Positions 16,485 through 24,853 of a stretch of 64,000 nucleotides of DNA are shown here, piece after piece. Numbering within the stretch: position 1 is the stretch's first letter; every line of letters starts with the position of its first letter. Source of the stretch: JAKOVR01 sp031415655. Its GTDB lineage: Bacteria > Actinomycetota > Acidimicrobiia > Acidimicrobiales > Acidimicrobilacustridaceae. Position numbers and translations under genes: made by a program. The stretch covers positions 1 through 64,000 of the forward strand of contig JANOSD010000033.1 of NCBI GenBank assembly GCA_031415655.1. Reading direction: 5' to 3'. Below the pieces are notes generated by a model. The model was not told the DNA's origin, did not search any database, and saw nothing but the letters and a program-made list of their open reading frames with translations.

Positions 16485-17938
16485 GAAGCGGAATCCTGGG
16501 ACGGAGGCGGAGCCACCGGTTGCGGAGGGTGCGCCGCCACCAATGGTGATGACGATGCCGGCTCATCGTGCGCGCTCTCCGGACCGTTGATAGCCGACCC
16601 GTTGATGACCGACCCGTTGGTGGCCGACCCGTTGATGGCCGCCGTCCTGAGGAGCGAATCGACTGCGTCTGGTGCGAGGAGCGGCTCGATGCGGGCCCGC
16701 ACGACCCGCCGTCCCTGGACTCGCTCCACGGTGAGCCGCCACCCATTGATGTCGACTCGATCGCCGAACCGGGGCGCCCGTCCGATGTGATGGAACAAGA
16801 GCCCACCAACGGTGTCCCAGTCGCCCTCGGGAAGCGGATTGACGAGTTCCTCGTTTAGCGCGTCGACCGCGATGCGAGCGTTCACCCGCCACGCGCCGCC
16901 GGGTAATCGTTCTGCCAGTGATTCCTCTCGGTCGAACTCGTCGAAGATCTCGCCCACCAATTCTTCGATGAGATCCTCCAACGTGACGAGCCCGGCCGTG
17001 CCGCCGTATTCGTCGACCACAATCGCCATATGGGACTGGGTGGCCTGCATCTCACGCAACAGGCCATCAACGTGTTTGGTCTCGGGCACGAAGGTGGCCG
17101 TCCGCAAGATGGTGCGCACTTGCGCGTCGGGTTGGCCGTCACGTTCGGCCCGCATGAGGTCCTTTACGTAGACCAATCCGACGATGTCGTCGACGCCTTC
17201 TCCATAGGCCGGTAGGCGACTGAAGCCGTTCAGTATCGCCACCTCGATCACGTCGGCCACCCGGAAGGTGGACGGCACGGCGACCATGTCGGTGCGCGGC
17301 ACCATTACCTCTCGCACCACAGTGTCGCCGAACTCAATGATCTGCTCGATCAGTACCCGTTCCTCGGCATCGATGACGTTGTCCTCCACCGCGACATCGG
17401 CCATCGCCAGCAGTTCCTCCTCCGAAACAAAGGGGCCGTCTTTGAGCCCTTTGCCGGGAAGAATCACATTGGCCAAACCAATGAGCCCCCGAGAAATCCA
17501 ACGGATTGGGGCGAAGGCCACGAGCCACGCAACGGGGCGGGCCGAGAGCAGAGCGGCGGAATCCGGGTGCTGGAGGGCCCAGGTCTTGGGCGCGCTTTCG
17601 GCCAGGACGAACATGACCACAACGTTGACGAATGTGGCCACCGCAACGCCCCACGCACCGAAAAGGTTGCTCGCCACCACACCGATGAGCGTGGCCTGCA
17701 CCAGTTGGCAGACGAGGACCACAAGCAGCACCGGATTGAGGAACCGGCGAGGGTCGGCCACGAGCGCCACCAGTTCGACGGCACCTCGCCGGCCTTCCTC
17801 GGCCAAGGCCTGGGCCCGAGCTCGGCTCACTCGGGTGAGCGCAGTTTCGGCCACCGCGAGGAAGATGGAAATGATGAGCAGCGCACCGATCACCACGAGG
17901 GCGATGGTGTCGGAACTCGAGAGCTCGATCGCGAACAT
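16481..17938 (-). CDS. CNNM/hemolysin-C-like membrane protein with CBS pair and CorC_HlyC domain
   Basis: A 485-aa predicted divalent cation (Mg/Co) efflux-associated protein. An N-terminal DUF21 membrane domain with three or four helices (IALVVIGALLIISIFLAVAE, VCQLVQATLIGVVASNLFG, VATFVNVVVMFVLAE) is followed by two CBS domains (VMVPRTDMVAVPS and the AIVVDEYGGTAGLVTLEDL region) and a CorC_HlyC domain. The start at 17938 overlaps the ybeY stop as TGATG. The extreme C-terminus carries a low-complexity NGSxxNGS peptide encoded by a 15-bp minisatellite and a Pro/Ser tail, both likely dispensable. Confidence 0.93.
   Translation of the reverse strand: MFAIELSSSDTIALVVIGALLIISIFLAVAETALTRVSRARAQALAEEGRRGAVELVALVADPRRFLNPVLLVVLVCQLVQATLIGVVASNLFGAWGVAVATFVNVVVMFVLAESAPKTWALQHPDSAALLSARPVAWLVAFAPIRWISRGLIGLANVILPGKGLKDGPFVSEEELLAMADVAVEDNVIDAEERVLIEQIIEFGDTVVREVMVPRTDMVAVPSTFRVADVIEVAILNGFSRLPAYGEGVDDIVGLVYVKDLMRAERDGQPDAQVRTILRTATFVPETKHVDGLLREMQATQSHMAIVVDEYGGTAGLVTLEDLIEELVGEIFDEFDREESLAERLPGGAWRVNARIAVDALNEELVNPLPEGDWDTVGGLLFHHIGRAPRFGDRVDINGWRLTVERVQGRRVVRARIEPLLAPDAVDSLLRTAAINGSATNGSVINGSAINGPESAHDEPASSSPLVAAHPPQPVAPPPSQDSAS
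16581..16640. repeat. 15-bp tandem repeat near the 3' end of the CBS-domain gene
   Basis: Four units of a 15-bp sequence (core gacccgttgatggcc on the plus strand), in frame as NGSxxNGS on the coding strand. The core accgacccgtt closely resembles the RDD-gene repeat at 13587 although the coding strand is opposite. Confidence 0.85.
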
Positions 17939-18522
17939 CACGATGAGATTCGCTCTTGGGGATCGACTGGTTCGCTCCACGGGTCGCCGACGAGGGGCCC
18001 GAAGTGCGAGTCGAGCAGGCGCCGCTCTTCCTGACGCATCCGGTTCGCGTCGTCGGGTTCGACGTGGTCGTGGCCCACCAGATGAAGGACCGCGTGCACC
18101 AGCAAAAGCGCCAACTCGTCGGGGAAGGCGCCGGCATGCGCGACAGCCTGCGCCGCGGCCACCGACGGGCAGAGCACGATATCGCCCAGAATCAAGGGGG
18201 GCTCATCGATCGTCGGCAACGGTGTTGCTCCCAACGGGACCTCGTCGAGCGGGAACGCCAGCACATCGGTGGGGCCACCATCGCCGCCAAGGTGCGCACG
18301 TTTGAGGAGGGCAATTTCCTGCTCGTCGACCAGGGTGACCGACACACTCATCGGCGCCGTCGCTCCGACGTGGGCGAACACGGCCGCGCCCACTTCCTCG
18401 ACGAAAGCCGACCATCGAGCCTGGTCGACAGCAAGGGCCACGATGTCTTCGGCGGCACGAGCGTCTTCGAAGGTGACCACCACGTGGGGAAGCGCGCTTT
18501 GCGGATTCGGTTGGTCGATCAC
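17938..18522 (-). CDS. ybeY: Endoribonuclease YbeY
   Basis: Metal-dependent RNase for 16S rRNA 3' maturation and ribosome quality control. 194 aa. The zinc triad is present in LLVHAVLHLVGHDHVEPDD (an H-x3-H-x5-H pattern), preceded by the conserved GGPTDVLAFPLDE and ILGDIVLCP. It sits between phoH and the CBS-domain gene in the conserved order, with a TGATG overlap to the downstream gene. Confidence 0.94.
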   Translation of the reverse strand: MIDQPNPQSALPHVVVTFEDARAAEDIVALAVDQARWSAFVEEVGAAVFAHVGATAPMSVSVTLVDEQEIALLKRAHLGGDGGPTDVLAFPLDEVPLGATPLPTIDEPPLILGDIVLCPSVAAAQAVAHAGAFPDELALLLVHAVLHLVGHDHVEPDDANRMRQEERRLLDSHFGPLVGDPWSEPVDPQERISS

Positions 18523-18589
18523 GGTCTGGTCATTGCGGTCGGGTCATTGCGGTCTCGTCATGGCTGCGTGGGAGGGCGAAACTTGCGGG

Positions 18590-19579
18590 TCACGACGGGT
18601 GAGGAACGCCCGGGGGCTGGGGTGGACCCGCGGCCCTTTCATAGGCGTTCACGATGTCTTGCACGATGCGATGCCGGATGACATCTCGGCTGGAGAGGTG
18701 CACGAACGAAAGTCCATCGACACCCGCCAGTATCCCTTCGATCTGCGCCAGCCCACTACGACCGCCAGGCACGTCCACCTGGGTGGTGTCGCCGGTGACC
18801 ACCACTTTCGACCCGAAACCGATTCGAGTCAGGAACATCTTCATCTGCTCCGGGGTGGTGTTTTGGGCCTCGTCGAGAATGATGAAACTGTCGTTCAGCG
18901 TTCGGCCGCGCATAAAAGCCAGCGGCGCCACTTCCACCGTTCCTTTCTCGACCATGCGCGCCGCCCCTTCAAGGCCCACCATCTCGTGGAGGGCGTCGTA
19001 CAACGGGCGAAGGTAGGGATCGATCTTGGCCATGAGGTCGCCGGGCAGGAAACCCAACCGCTCCCCCGCTTCTACCGCGGGCCGGGTGAGCACGATCCTG
19101 CTCACCTCTCGTTCTTGCAACGCGTGGACCGCCGATGCCACCGCCAGCCAGCTCTTCCCGGTACCGGCCGGCCCGAGGGCAAAAGTGACCACGTTGGCTC
19201 GGATGGCATCGACGTAACGCTTTTGGCCAGCGGTCTTCGGACGCACACTTTTGCCCCGACCTGAACGAAGCACATCGTCGGTGAGCACCTCGCTCGGCCG
19301 CTCGTTCGAACGGACCATATCGATCGTGCGCATCACGCTCGACGCTTCGAGCTGATGACCTCGTTGGATCAGCAACACCAACTCATCGAACAGCTTGGCG
19401 ACACGGTCTACCTCCGCTCCCGACACGGTGATCTCGTTGCCGCGAACACCGACGGAGGTGTCCGGGAACGCGGTCTCTACCAGCCGGAGGAACTCGTCGC
19501 GCGCGCCGAGCAGCGGAACCATGAGGTGGTTGCCGGGGACGCTGATCGTGATCGGAGGGGCAGAAGCGGAGGCGGGCAT
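18590..19579 (-). CDS. phoH: PhoH-family ATPase
   Basis: A 329-aa P-loop ATPase associated with RNA metabolism. It has an N-terminal KH-like segment (TSVGVRGNEITVSGAEVDRV), Walker A at FALGPAGTGKSWLAVA and Walker B at SFIILDEAQNTTPEQMK, followed by VVTGDTTQVDVPG. The start at 19579 is chosen because MPASASAPPITISVPG begins the conserved region. Upstream in-frame codons to 19825 are Arg/Cys/Gly-rich and look non-coding. First gene of the phoH-ybeY-CBS-era operon. Confidence 0.93.
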   Translation of the reverse strand: MPASASAPPITISVPGNHLMVPLLGARDEFLRLVETAFPDTSVGVRGNEITVSGAEVDRVAKLFDELVLLIQRGHQLEASSVMRTIDMVRSNERPSEVLTDDVLRSGRGKSVRPKTAGQKRYVDAIRANVVTFALGPAGTGKSWLAVASAVHALQEREVSRIVLTRPAVEAGERLGFLPGDLMAKIDPYLRPLYDALHEMVGLEGAARMVEKGTVEVAPLAFMRGRTLNDSFIILDEAQNTTPEQMKMFLTRIGFGSKVVVTGDTTQVDVPGGRSGLAQIEGILAGVDGLSFVHLSSRDVIRHRIVQDIVNAYERAAGPPQPPGVPHPS

Positions 19580-19672
19580 GGGATCGACGATCGGACGAAG
19601 GCAGGGAAGACAAGTAACAGAACGAAGCGTATCGGGCTGGGTGGCCGGGACGACCCTCAATAGGCTCGCTGG

Positions 19673-20251
19673 ATGCCCGCCAGCCCTGGCCCTCCCGACG
19701 AAAACATCGCCATGTCCGCAGATCCGTCGGCCTGGTTGAGTGAGGTTCGCTCTGACGAACACGCCGCCGGCCGGACGCGGGTCGCATGGCTGGCCCGGCA
19801 GGCCGGTGAGGAGAGCACGTTTCAAGGGGTCTTGCTCGACCTCGCAGAACGGGGCGCTCCGGTCGTGGCCGAACTGGCGGATACCTCGAGTGTTCGGGGC
19901 GTGCTGCGGGCGGTGGGTCGCGACCTTGCCATTGTCGAACCGGCGGGCGGCGGCACGGCCCTCTTGTCATTGTCGGCGCTCTGGGCGGTGCGCCCGTCCG
20001 CCGGAACGGCCGAGGTGTGGGGCGATCGTCCGATCGGCGAATCCTCCACCATTACGCAGGTCCTGGCCGACTGGAGCGAGGCCCGACCCGACGTGACCAT
20101 GCGGACCATCGGCGGAACAGTCCAAGGCGAACTACTCGACGTGGGTGCGGACGTGGCGGTGATTCGGGCCACCGACGAGCGGCGGAGCCGGATCTACGTG
20201 GCGATCCCGCTTCTCGTCGCGGTGATCAGTCGAGATCGCCTGGGGGGATAG
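19673..20251 (+). CDS. Unknown protein with an apparent duplicated small-barrel domain
   Basis: A 192-aa protein from ATG 19673; ATG 19712 (179 aa) is an alternative start. I recognise no named family. It contains two similar segments, VRGVLRAVGRDLAIVEPAGG followed by LSLSALWAVR, and VQGELLDVGADVAVIRATDE followed by IYVAIPLLVAVI. These have the strand pattern of Sm-like or small beta-barrel folds and suggest an internal duplication. It is divergent from phoH (94 bp) and convergent with the small HTH gene. GC3 bias supports it being real. Confidence 0.65.
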   Translation: MPASPGPPDENIAMSADPSAWLSEVRSDEHAAGRTRVAWLARQAGEESTFQGVLLDLAERGAPVVAELADTSSVRGVLRAVGRDLAIVEPAGGGTALLSLSALWAVRPSAGTAEVWGDRPIGESSTITQVLADWSEARPDVTMRTIGGTVQGELLDVGADVAVIRATDERRSRIYVAIPLLVAVISRDRLGG

Positions 20252-20271
20252 TTCACCCCCTCAGACCCCCG

Positions 20272-20529
20272 TTAGGGAGCGGCGGGGCCCGTCTCGGGAT
20301 AGAGGTGCTCAAGGGTGCCCGGCTCAATCCGACAGTTGTCGATGAACGCGTCGACCTCATTGGCCTTCAGGCGGATCACTCGCCCAAACCGGTAGGCAGG
20401 GAGTTGACCTTCGTCGATGAATCGGTACAAGGTGCGGGGGGTGATGCCGAGGCGACTGGCAGCATCAGCGGTGCTTAGCCAGCGAATGTTGTCGCCAGCT
20501 TCGGTGGGAACAGTTTCGGTGGAACTCAT
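20272..20529 (-). CDS. Excisionase-family/BldC-like helix-turn-helix protein
   Basis: An 85-aa DNA-binding protein with a MerR-type HTH and wing (WLSTADAASRLGITPRTLYR, then GRVIRLKANEVDAFI). Such proteins in actinobacteria act as BldC-like developmental regulators as often as phage excisionases. There is no integrase nearby, so a chromosomal regulator is more likely. A possible small ORF ends immediately upstream on the same strand. It lies between the unknown duplicated-domain gene and the Tad operon and could regulate the latter, though nothing visible proves it. Confidence 0.8.
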   Translation of the reverse strand: MSSTETVPTEAGDNIRWLSTADAASRLGITPRTLYRFIDEGQLPAYRFGRVIRLKANEVDAFIDNCRIEPGTLEHLYPETGPAAP

Positions 20530-20772
20530 CTAGGGAAGTCTAATCACTGTCAGACCCTTTGCGGTGCTTTCGATTTTGAGGTCCTGGGGGTCGACCGTGT
20601 CGCCGCCGTGGATCTGGGGTGGTCGGTGCCAAGGAAGCGCCCCCGAGTGCGTCGTGACCTCAAGGGCGTCACTCGTGACGGTGGAGCGAGGAAAGAACCA
20701 CTTTGGCACCGGGGGCCCTGATAATTCCTTATCGGGGACGCGATCCACCGGATGAACGCCCTCCGTGGTCAA
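20530..20772 (-). CDS. Possible small protein upstream of the HTH gene
   Basis: An 80-aa frame from a weak TTG codon, stopping one base before the HTH gene starts. Codon third positions are about 70% G/C and the sequence is not obviously a shadow of another gene. It has no recognisable motif and no ribosome binding site, and its start lies in a strong hairpin. If not coding, the interval 20530-20916 is a regulatory spacer. Confidence 0.3.
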   Translation of the reverse strand: MTTEGVHPVDRVPDKELSGPPVPKWFFPRSTVTSDALEVTTHSGALPWHRPPQIHGGDTVDPQDLKIESTAKGLTVIRLP

Positions 20773-20794
20773 GCGACCACGGAGAGTGTTTTTC
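20761..20794 (+). terminator. Rho-independent-type hairpin upstream of the Tad operon
   Basis: Perfect 10-bp stem (ctccgtggtc / gaccacggag) with a 4-nt loop, followed by agtgTTTTT on the plus strand. It would stop plus-strand readthrough from the gene ending at 20251, or act as an attenuator, before a possible promoter at 20812. Confidence 0.6.
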
Positions 20795-20811
20795 AGTGTG
20801 TCTCACGTCTC

Positions 20812-20841
20812 TTGACTACGGCTCCGACCATTCGGTACGGT
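20812..20841 (+). promoter_or_regulatory. Possible sigma-A promoter for the Tad operon
   Basis: TTGACT (20812-20817), an 18-bp spacer and TACGGT (20836-20841), lying just after the terminator-like hairpin and about 75 bp before cpaB. Closer to the gene, TATTTA (20900-20905), 11 nt before the ATG, would give a nearly leaderless mRNA, consistent with the lack of a ribosome binding site. Confidence 0.35.
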
Positions 20842-20916
20842 CGACACTCGTCGGCTTTGGAAAAATGCCTGCTCCTATCTCATACTCTTTCCTGTCTTCT
20901 ATTTACTTTTCCTCCC

Positions 20917-21855
20917 ATGCCAACCACCTCCACTTCAACCCGAAGCACCAGCAACCAAACCCCCTCCGCAGGCCGCTCGTCGTCGAGTCGCCGACGCACG
21001 CCGACGGGCACATCTACTCAGCGGCGCCCAACGCCACTGCCCGGAGGTCGGGCGGTCATTGGTGGTCTCTTGATGACGGTCGCATTCGTCGGCGTATTGT
21101 TTGCCTACACCTCCGCCAACAGCGGTCCCCACACGACCTTCGTCGTGGCTCGCCAACCAATCGCCATCGGTCATCGCATCGAAGCCGCTGATGTTCGCGA
21201 AGAACGCATCGACCTGCCCCCTTCCGTAGCAGCGCAGGCGTTCCCATCGGTCGGACTGGTCGTGGGATCGGTCGCGCTGAATCCTCTCACCGAAGGCCAG
21301 TTCGTCGCCCGAGGCGCCGTTCGCCCATCCTCCGCCGACGCCGAACCCGGCGCCCGCGAGTTCTCATTTGCCGTCGATCGCGAACGAGCACTCAACGGCG
21401 ACTTGCGTCGCGGTGAGCACATCGATCTCTTGGCCACCTCCGGCACCGGGGCCGATGCCGTCACCGATGTGATCGCCCGTGACGTGCCCATCGTGGCGAT
21501 CGGGGATCAAGGAAAAGGCAACCTCGGATCCGGCGGCAAGGTCGTGATCACCGTCGCGCTCCTCTCTCCCGATCTGCTCACCCGGGTGGCTCACGCCACC
21601 CAGATCGCCGCCGTCACCGTCGTGCGGTCCACCGGGGCCGCAGACGCTTCGGCCAGCGCCGACCAAGTACGACTCCCCACCCCCGCACCCAACGGGGCCA
21701 CCAGCGCCAGCTCTCCAAACGGGACCGCGCCAACTTCGAGCGTCACGCCATCGAGCAACACGCCATCGAGCGTCACCCCATCGAGCGTCACCCCATCGAG
21801 CGTCAAGCCATCGAGCGTCACGCCCGCCACCGACCCGCCAGCCGACAGCCCGTGA
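20917..21855 (+). CDS. cpaB: CpaB/RcpC-like Flp pilus assembly protein (SAF domain)
   Basis: A 312-aa protein. An N-terminal Ser/Thr/Arg-rich cytoplasmic stretch precedes one membrane helix (AVIGGLLMTVAFVGVLFAYT), then a SAF domain (FVVARQPIAIGHRIEAADVR) and the RcpC domain (RGEHIDLLATSGTGADAV). The C-terminus is a Ser/Pro/Thr/Val repeat encoded by six 15-bp units. The start at 20917 follows a pyrimidine-rich AT-rich leader with no ribosome binding site. First gene of the Tad operon, overlapping tadZ as GTGA. In organisms with an outer membrane CpaB works with the secretin; here it probably acts at the cell envelope. Confidence 0.88.
   Translation: MPTTSTSTRSTSNQTPSAGRSSSSRRRTPTGTSTQRRPTPLPGGRAVIGGLLMTVAFVGVLFAYTSANSGPHTTFVVARQPIAIGHRIEAADVREERIDLPPSVAAQAFPSVGLVVGSVALNPLTEGQFVARGAVRPSSADAEPGAREFSFAVDRERALNGDLRRGEHIDLLATSGTGADAVTDVIARDVPIVAIGDQGKGNLGSGGKVVITVALLSPDLLTRVAHATQIAAVTVVRSTGAADASASADQVRLPTPAPNGATSASSPNGTAPTSSVTPSSNTPSSVTPSSVTPSSVKPSSVTPATDPPADSP
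21736..21825. repeat. Six-copy 15-bp minisatellite in cpaB
   Basis: Six consecutive 15-bp units of consensus tcgagcgtcacccca encode the PSSVT-type tail of CpaB. Units 3 and 4 are identical; the others differ at one to three bases. Confidence 0.92.
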
Positions 21856-23177
21856 GCGCCGACGAACGCTGGGTCGTTCTCGGGCTCGCGCAGGTTCGTT
21901 CCCCTTGGTTCGGAGACGTGGCACGGTGGTCGAACGCCGCCATCCTTCCGATCGAGTTCGTCAAATGCCTTAGCGGCGACGAGGTACGCGCCCGTTTGCG
22001 GTCGGGGCGTGCCTTCTCCGCGCTCGTGATCGACAGCAGCCTGCCCACGCTCGACCGGGACCTCATCGACGAGGCCACATCCACCGGGTGTGCGGTGATC
22101 GTGATCGACGGCGGCCGCACTCGACGCGACTGGACCGGGCTCGGCGCGTCGGTCGTACTGCCGCCTGATTTCGACCCCGGCACACTCGTCGACGTCCTCA
22201 GCGTTCATGCCCCGATGATTGATCAAATCGATCGATCCCTCACGTCGGCGCCGGGACCGGCCCCCACGAACCTGTGGCGAGGACAGCTCGTCGGCGTGAT
22301 GGGTGGCGGCGGCACGGGCACTTCCACCATGGCGATGGCGCTCGCCGAAGCGTTTGCCCGCGACCCGCGATACCGGGGCCTGGCGCTCCTCGCCGACCTT
22401 CGCCTCGATGCCGATCTTGCGTTGCTCCACCATGTCGGCGACGTCGTTCCCGGCGTACAAGAACTGGTGGAGGCCACGCGGCTCGGAAGCCCCACGCCCG
22501 ATGAGGTGCGATCGTTCACGGTGCAGCCACACTGCTCCACGTACCCCCTGTTGATGGGCCTCCGACGTCATCGGGATTGGGTCACGCTGCGACCTCGCGC
22601 CCTCCACTCCGCCCTCGACGGTATCCGGCGGGCCTACACCATCACCGTCGCCGACATTGACGCCGACCTTGAGGGAGAACGTCACACCGGTTCGCTCGAA
22701 GTTGAAGAGCGCAATCTGCTCGCTCGCACCATCGCCACCGATGCCGACCTCCTCGTGATCACCGGCCTTCCCACCCTCGTTGGGTTGCAACGATTCGTGC
22801 GGGTCATACATGCCGTCGTCGAACACGGCGTGCACCCGGCCCGAGTCCTGCCCATGATGAACCGAGCTCCCAAATCACCGTCCGCCCGGTCTGAGCTCAC
22901 CGCCGCCGTCGCCCGTCTCACCGCCTCCGCTACCGGCGGCACCGATCACTGCGTGCAGCCCGTGGTGTTCGTCGGCGAACGCCGCAAGCTCGACCTTGCC
23001 CTGCGCGACGCCGCGGGCCTCCCACGATCGCTGGTCGAATCCGTCGGTTCCCCGACACAAGCAGTGCTCGACCGTGTAACCGATGTCGCGATGGAGTCGT
23101 TCGATGCCGGCCAACCGCAACTGATCGCTCCCGGCACGATCGGGAGCTGGGCCACAGACGATGGGGAGGTCGGATGA
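21852..23177 (+). CDS. tadZ: TadZ/CpaE-like ATPase of the Tad pilus
   Basis: A 441-aa protein with an N-terminal receiver-like domain (about 1-125) and a C-terminal MinD/ParA-like domain. The P-loop reads GVMGGGGTGTSTMAMA. Both signature lysines of the deviant Walker A box are replaced, so nucleotide hydrolysis is doubtful. Walker-B-like VADIDADLEG and VITGLPT follow. TadZ proteins position the pilus machine at the pole. The GTG start overlaps the cpaB stop (GTGA), and the gene overlaps tadA (ATGA). Confidence 0.85.
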   Translation: MSADERWVVLGLAQVRSPWFGDVARWSNAAILPIEFVKCLSGDEVRARLRSGRAFSALVIDSSLPTLDRDLIDEATSTGCAVIVIDGGRTRRDWTGLGASVVLPPDFDPGTLVDVLSVHAPMIDQIDRSLTSAPGPAPTNLWRGQLVGVMGGGGTGTSTMAMALAEAFARDPRYRGLALLADLRLDADLALLHHVGDVVPGVQELVEATRLGSPTPDEVRSFTVQPHCSTYPLLMGLRRHRDWVTLRPRALHSALDGIRRAYTITVADIDADLEGERHTGSLEVEERNLLARTIATDADLLVITGLPTLVGLQRFVRVIHAVVEHGVHPARVLPMMNRAPKSPSARSELTAAVARLTASATGGTDHCVQPVVFVGERRKLDLALRDAAGLPRSLVESVGSPTQAVLDRVTDVAMESFDAGQPQLIAPGTIGSWATDDGEVG

Positions 23178-24853
23178 CCCGTCCTCGTCCACCGGCATTT
23201 TCCCCGAGCGCCGCTGAGGAGGTCGAAAGCCGGCGCCTCGGCCAGTTGGATTCCCCACTTGGACCCTTGCCTGCCTCGCCATTTCCTGGTTCCCTACCGG
23301 CATCACCAATCACCACAAATCTTTCTCCAGTCCCGATCGCGAAGAGTCCGACAGTGGCACCAATCGCCACACCAATCGGGCTCAACGGCGCACGTTCGTC
23401 GCTTGACGGCCGTCCCTCCCGATTGTCCGACGCGGCGACACCGCTCGTTGAGATCGAGCAGCGGGCTCAGACCCGAGCCAAGGAACAGTCGCTCGACCTT
23501 CGCACCGACGAAAGTCGGGAGGAAATGCGGGCCATCATTCGCAACGAGATCGATACGTGGCGGGCCGACTTTCGCCGAGGATCGCGCCCGTTCGATCTGC
23601 CCCACCCCGAGGTGGTGGCGGCGCGAGCGTTCCGCAACATCGCGGGGTACGGACCCTTGGAACCCTTGCTCGACGACCCCGACGTGTGGGAAATCATGGT
23701 CAACTCGCCCGACAAGATCTTCGTCAAACGACACTCAGGTCCGGGCGGGTACCACGACGAAGTTTTCCACGACGACGACCACGTCACCCGAATCCTCACG
23801 AAGATGCTCGATGACGCGTCGGGAAGCCACCGCAAACTCGACCCATCTGAAGGTCTGCAAGATGCCCAACTCGAGAGCGGAGCGCGGCTCCACATCGTGC
23901 ACGGCGATGTGAGCGGCGGCGGTCATCTGATGGTGAACATTCGGAAGTTCACCGGAATCCCGTTCTCGTCGTTGCCGCAGTTGGTCGACCGAGCCACGCT
24001 CTCCCCTGCCGCCGCCGAACTGCTCGCCGGATGTGTCCGCGCCAATCTCTCGATGGTATTCGCCGGTCCTCCCGGATCAGGGAAAACCACCCTCCTCTCC
24101 TGTTGCGCCGCCGAACTCGACCCCACCTTGCGGGTTGTGACCGCAGAAGAGGTGCTCGAGCTCGATATCCCGGTGGCCAACGTCGCCAGGATGCAGACCC
24201 GCGCCGCCCGCATCGATCGCCCGGCGGTCGACCTTCGCCGGCTCGTCTCTGGCTTTCTTCGGATGGCTCCGGACATCGCCATCGTGGGAGAGGTCCGCGA
24301 CCGTGAAGCCTTGCCACTCCTTCTCACCCTTTCCTCCGGTGTCAAGGGCTTCACCACAATCCATGCTGGCTCCGCCCGCCAAGCCCTCACCCGCCTCCGA
24401 TTCATCTGCCAGCTCGCCGACACGGCCAACGAACTCCCCATGTCGGCCCTCAACAGCTTGGTAACCGAGGCCATCGACATCGTCGTTCACTCGTCGCGCG
24501 GGCCTTCCGGACCCCGCGTCACCGAGATCCTGGCCGTGGAGGACCTCGCCGCCGGTGGCGACGCGACGCAGTTCACGGTCTCCCCACTTTTTCGTCGAGC
24601 CACCTACGACCAACCGCTACTCCCAACCGGGATTCTCCCCGTCCGGGCCCTGCGTGCGTTGCAGGACGCAGGGGTTGATCTGCACGTGCTACTGGATCTA
24701 AACGCACCCGCACGAGGACCCGTCACCGACGAGTCTCGACGGATCGCCGCCGAAGATCCGTTTGACGGTCATCATTCTCCGCCCTCAGCCGATGCTTCCG
24801 CGAACTCGGTGCGCGAAGCGCCGCACCGGCATGCGTGGGTCGGCCGAACGTGA
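23174..24853 (+). CDS. tadA: TadA/CpaF secretion ATPase
   Basis: A 559-aa motor ATPase for Flp pilus assembly. Residues 1-95 are a Pro/Ser-rich low-complexity extension. The conserved N-terminal domain includes GPLEPLLDDPDVWEIMVNSP. Walker A GPPGSGKTT is at about residues 297-305, followed by an Asp box, Walker B in IAIVGEVRDREALPLL, and the His box TIHAGSARQALTRL. The family is normally about 400-450 aa; the excess is in the disordered ends. It overlaps both neighbours by 4 bp, so stoichiometry is likely set by coupling. Confidence 0.94.
   Translation: MTRPRPPAFSPSAAEEVESRRLGQLDSPLGPLPASPFPGSLPASPITTNLSPVPIAKSPTVAPIATPIGLNGARSSLDGRPSRLSDAATPLVEIEQRAQTRAKEQSLDLRTDESREEMRAIIRNEIDTWRADFRRGSRPFDLPHPEVVAARAFRNIAGYGPLEPLLDDPDVWEIMVNSPDKIFVKRHSGPGGYHDEVFHDDDHVTRILTKMLDDASGSHRKLDPSEGLQDAQLESGARLHIVHGDVSGGGHLMVNIRKFTGIPFSSLPQLVDRATLSPAAAELLAGCVRANLSMVFAGPPGSGKTTLLSCCAAELDPTLRVVTAEEVLELDIPVANVARMQTRAARIDRPAVDLRRLVSGFLRMAPDIAIVGEVRDREALPLLLTLSSGVKGFTTIHAGSARQALTRLRFICQLADTANELPMSALNSLVTEAIDIVVHSSRGPSGPRVTEILAVEDLAAGGDATQFTVSPLFRRATYDQPLLPTGILPVRALRALQDAGVDLHVLLDLNAPARGPVTDESRRIAAEDPFDGHHSPPSADASANSVREAPHRHAWVGRT

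Noticed and set aside
20272..20772. Second integrated element around the small excisionase-like gene
   Set aside because: No integrase, tRNA or direct repeats are nearby; such HTH proteins are also common chromosomal regulators in actinobacteria.
21591..22835. 414-aa minus-strand frame opposite tadZ/cpaB
   Set aside because: Antisense to two recognisable genes; apparent LDGVTLDG repeats are just the complement of the cpaB minisatellite.
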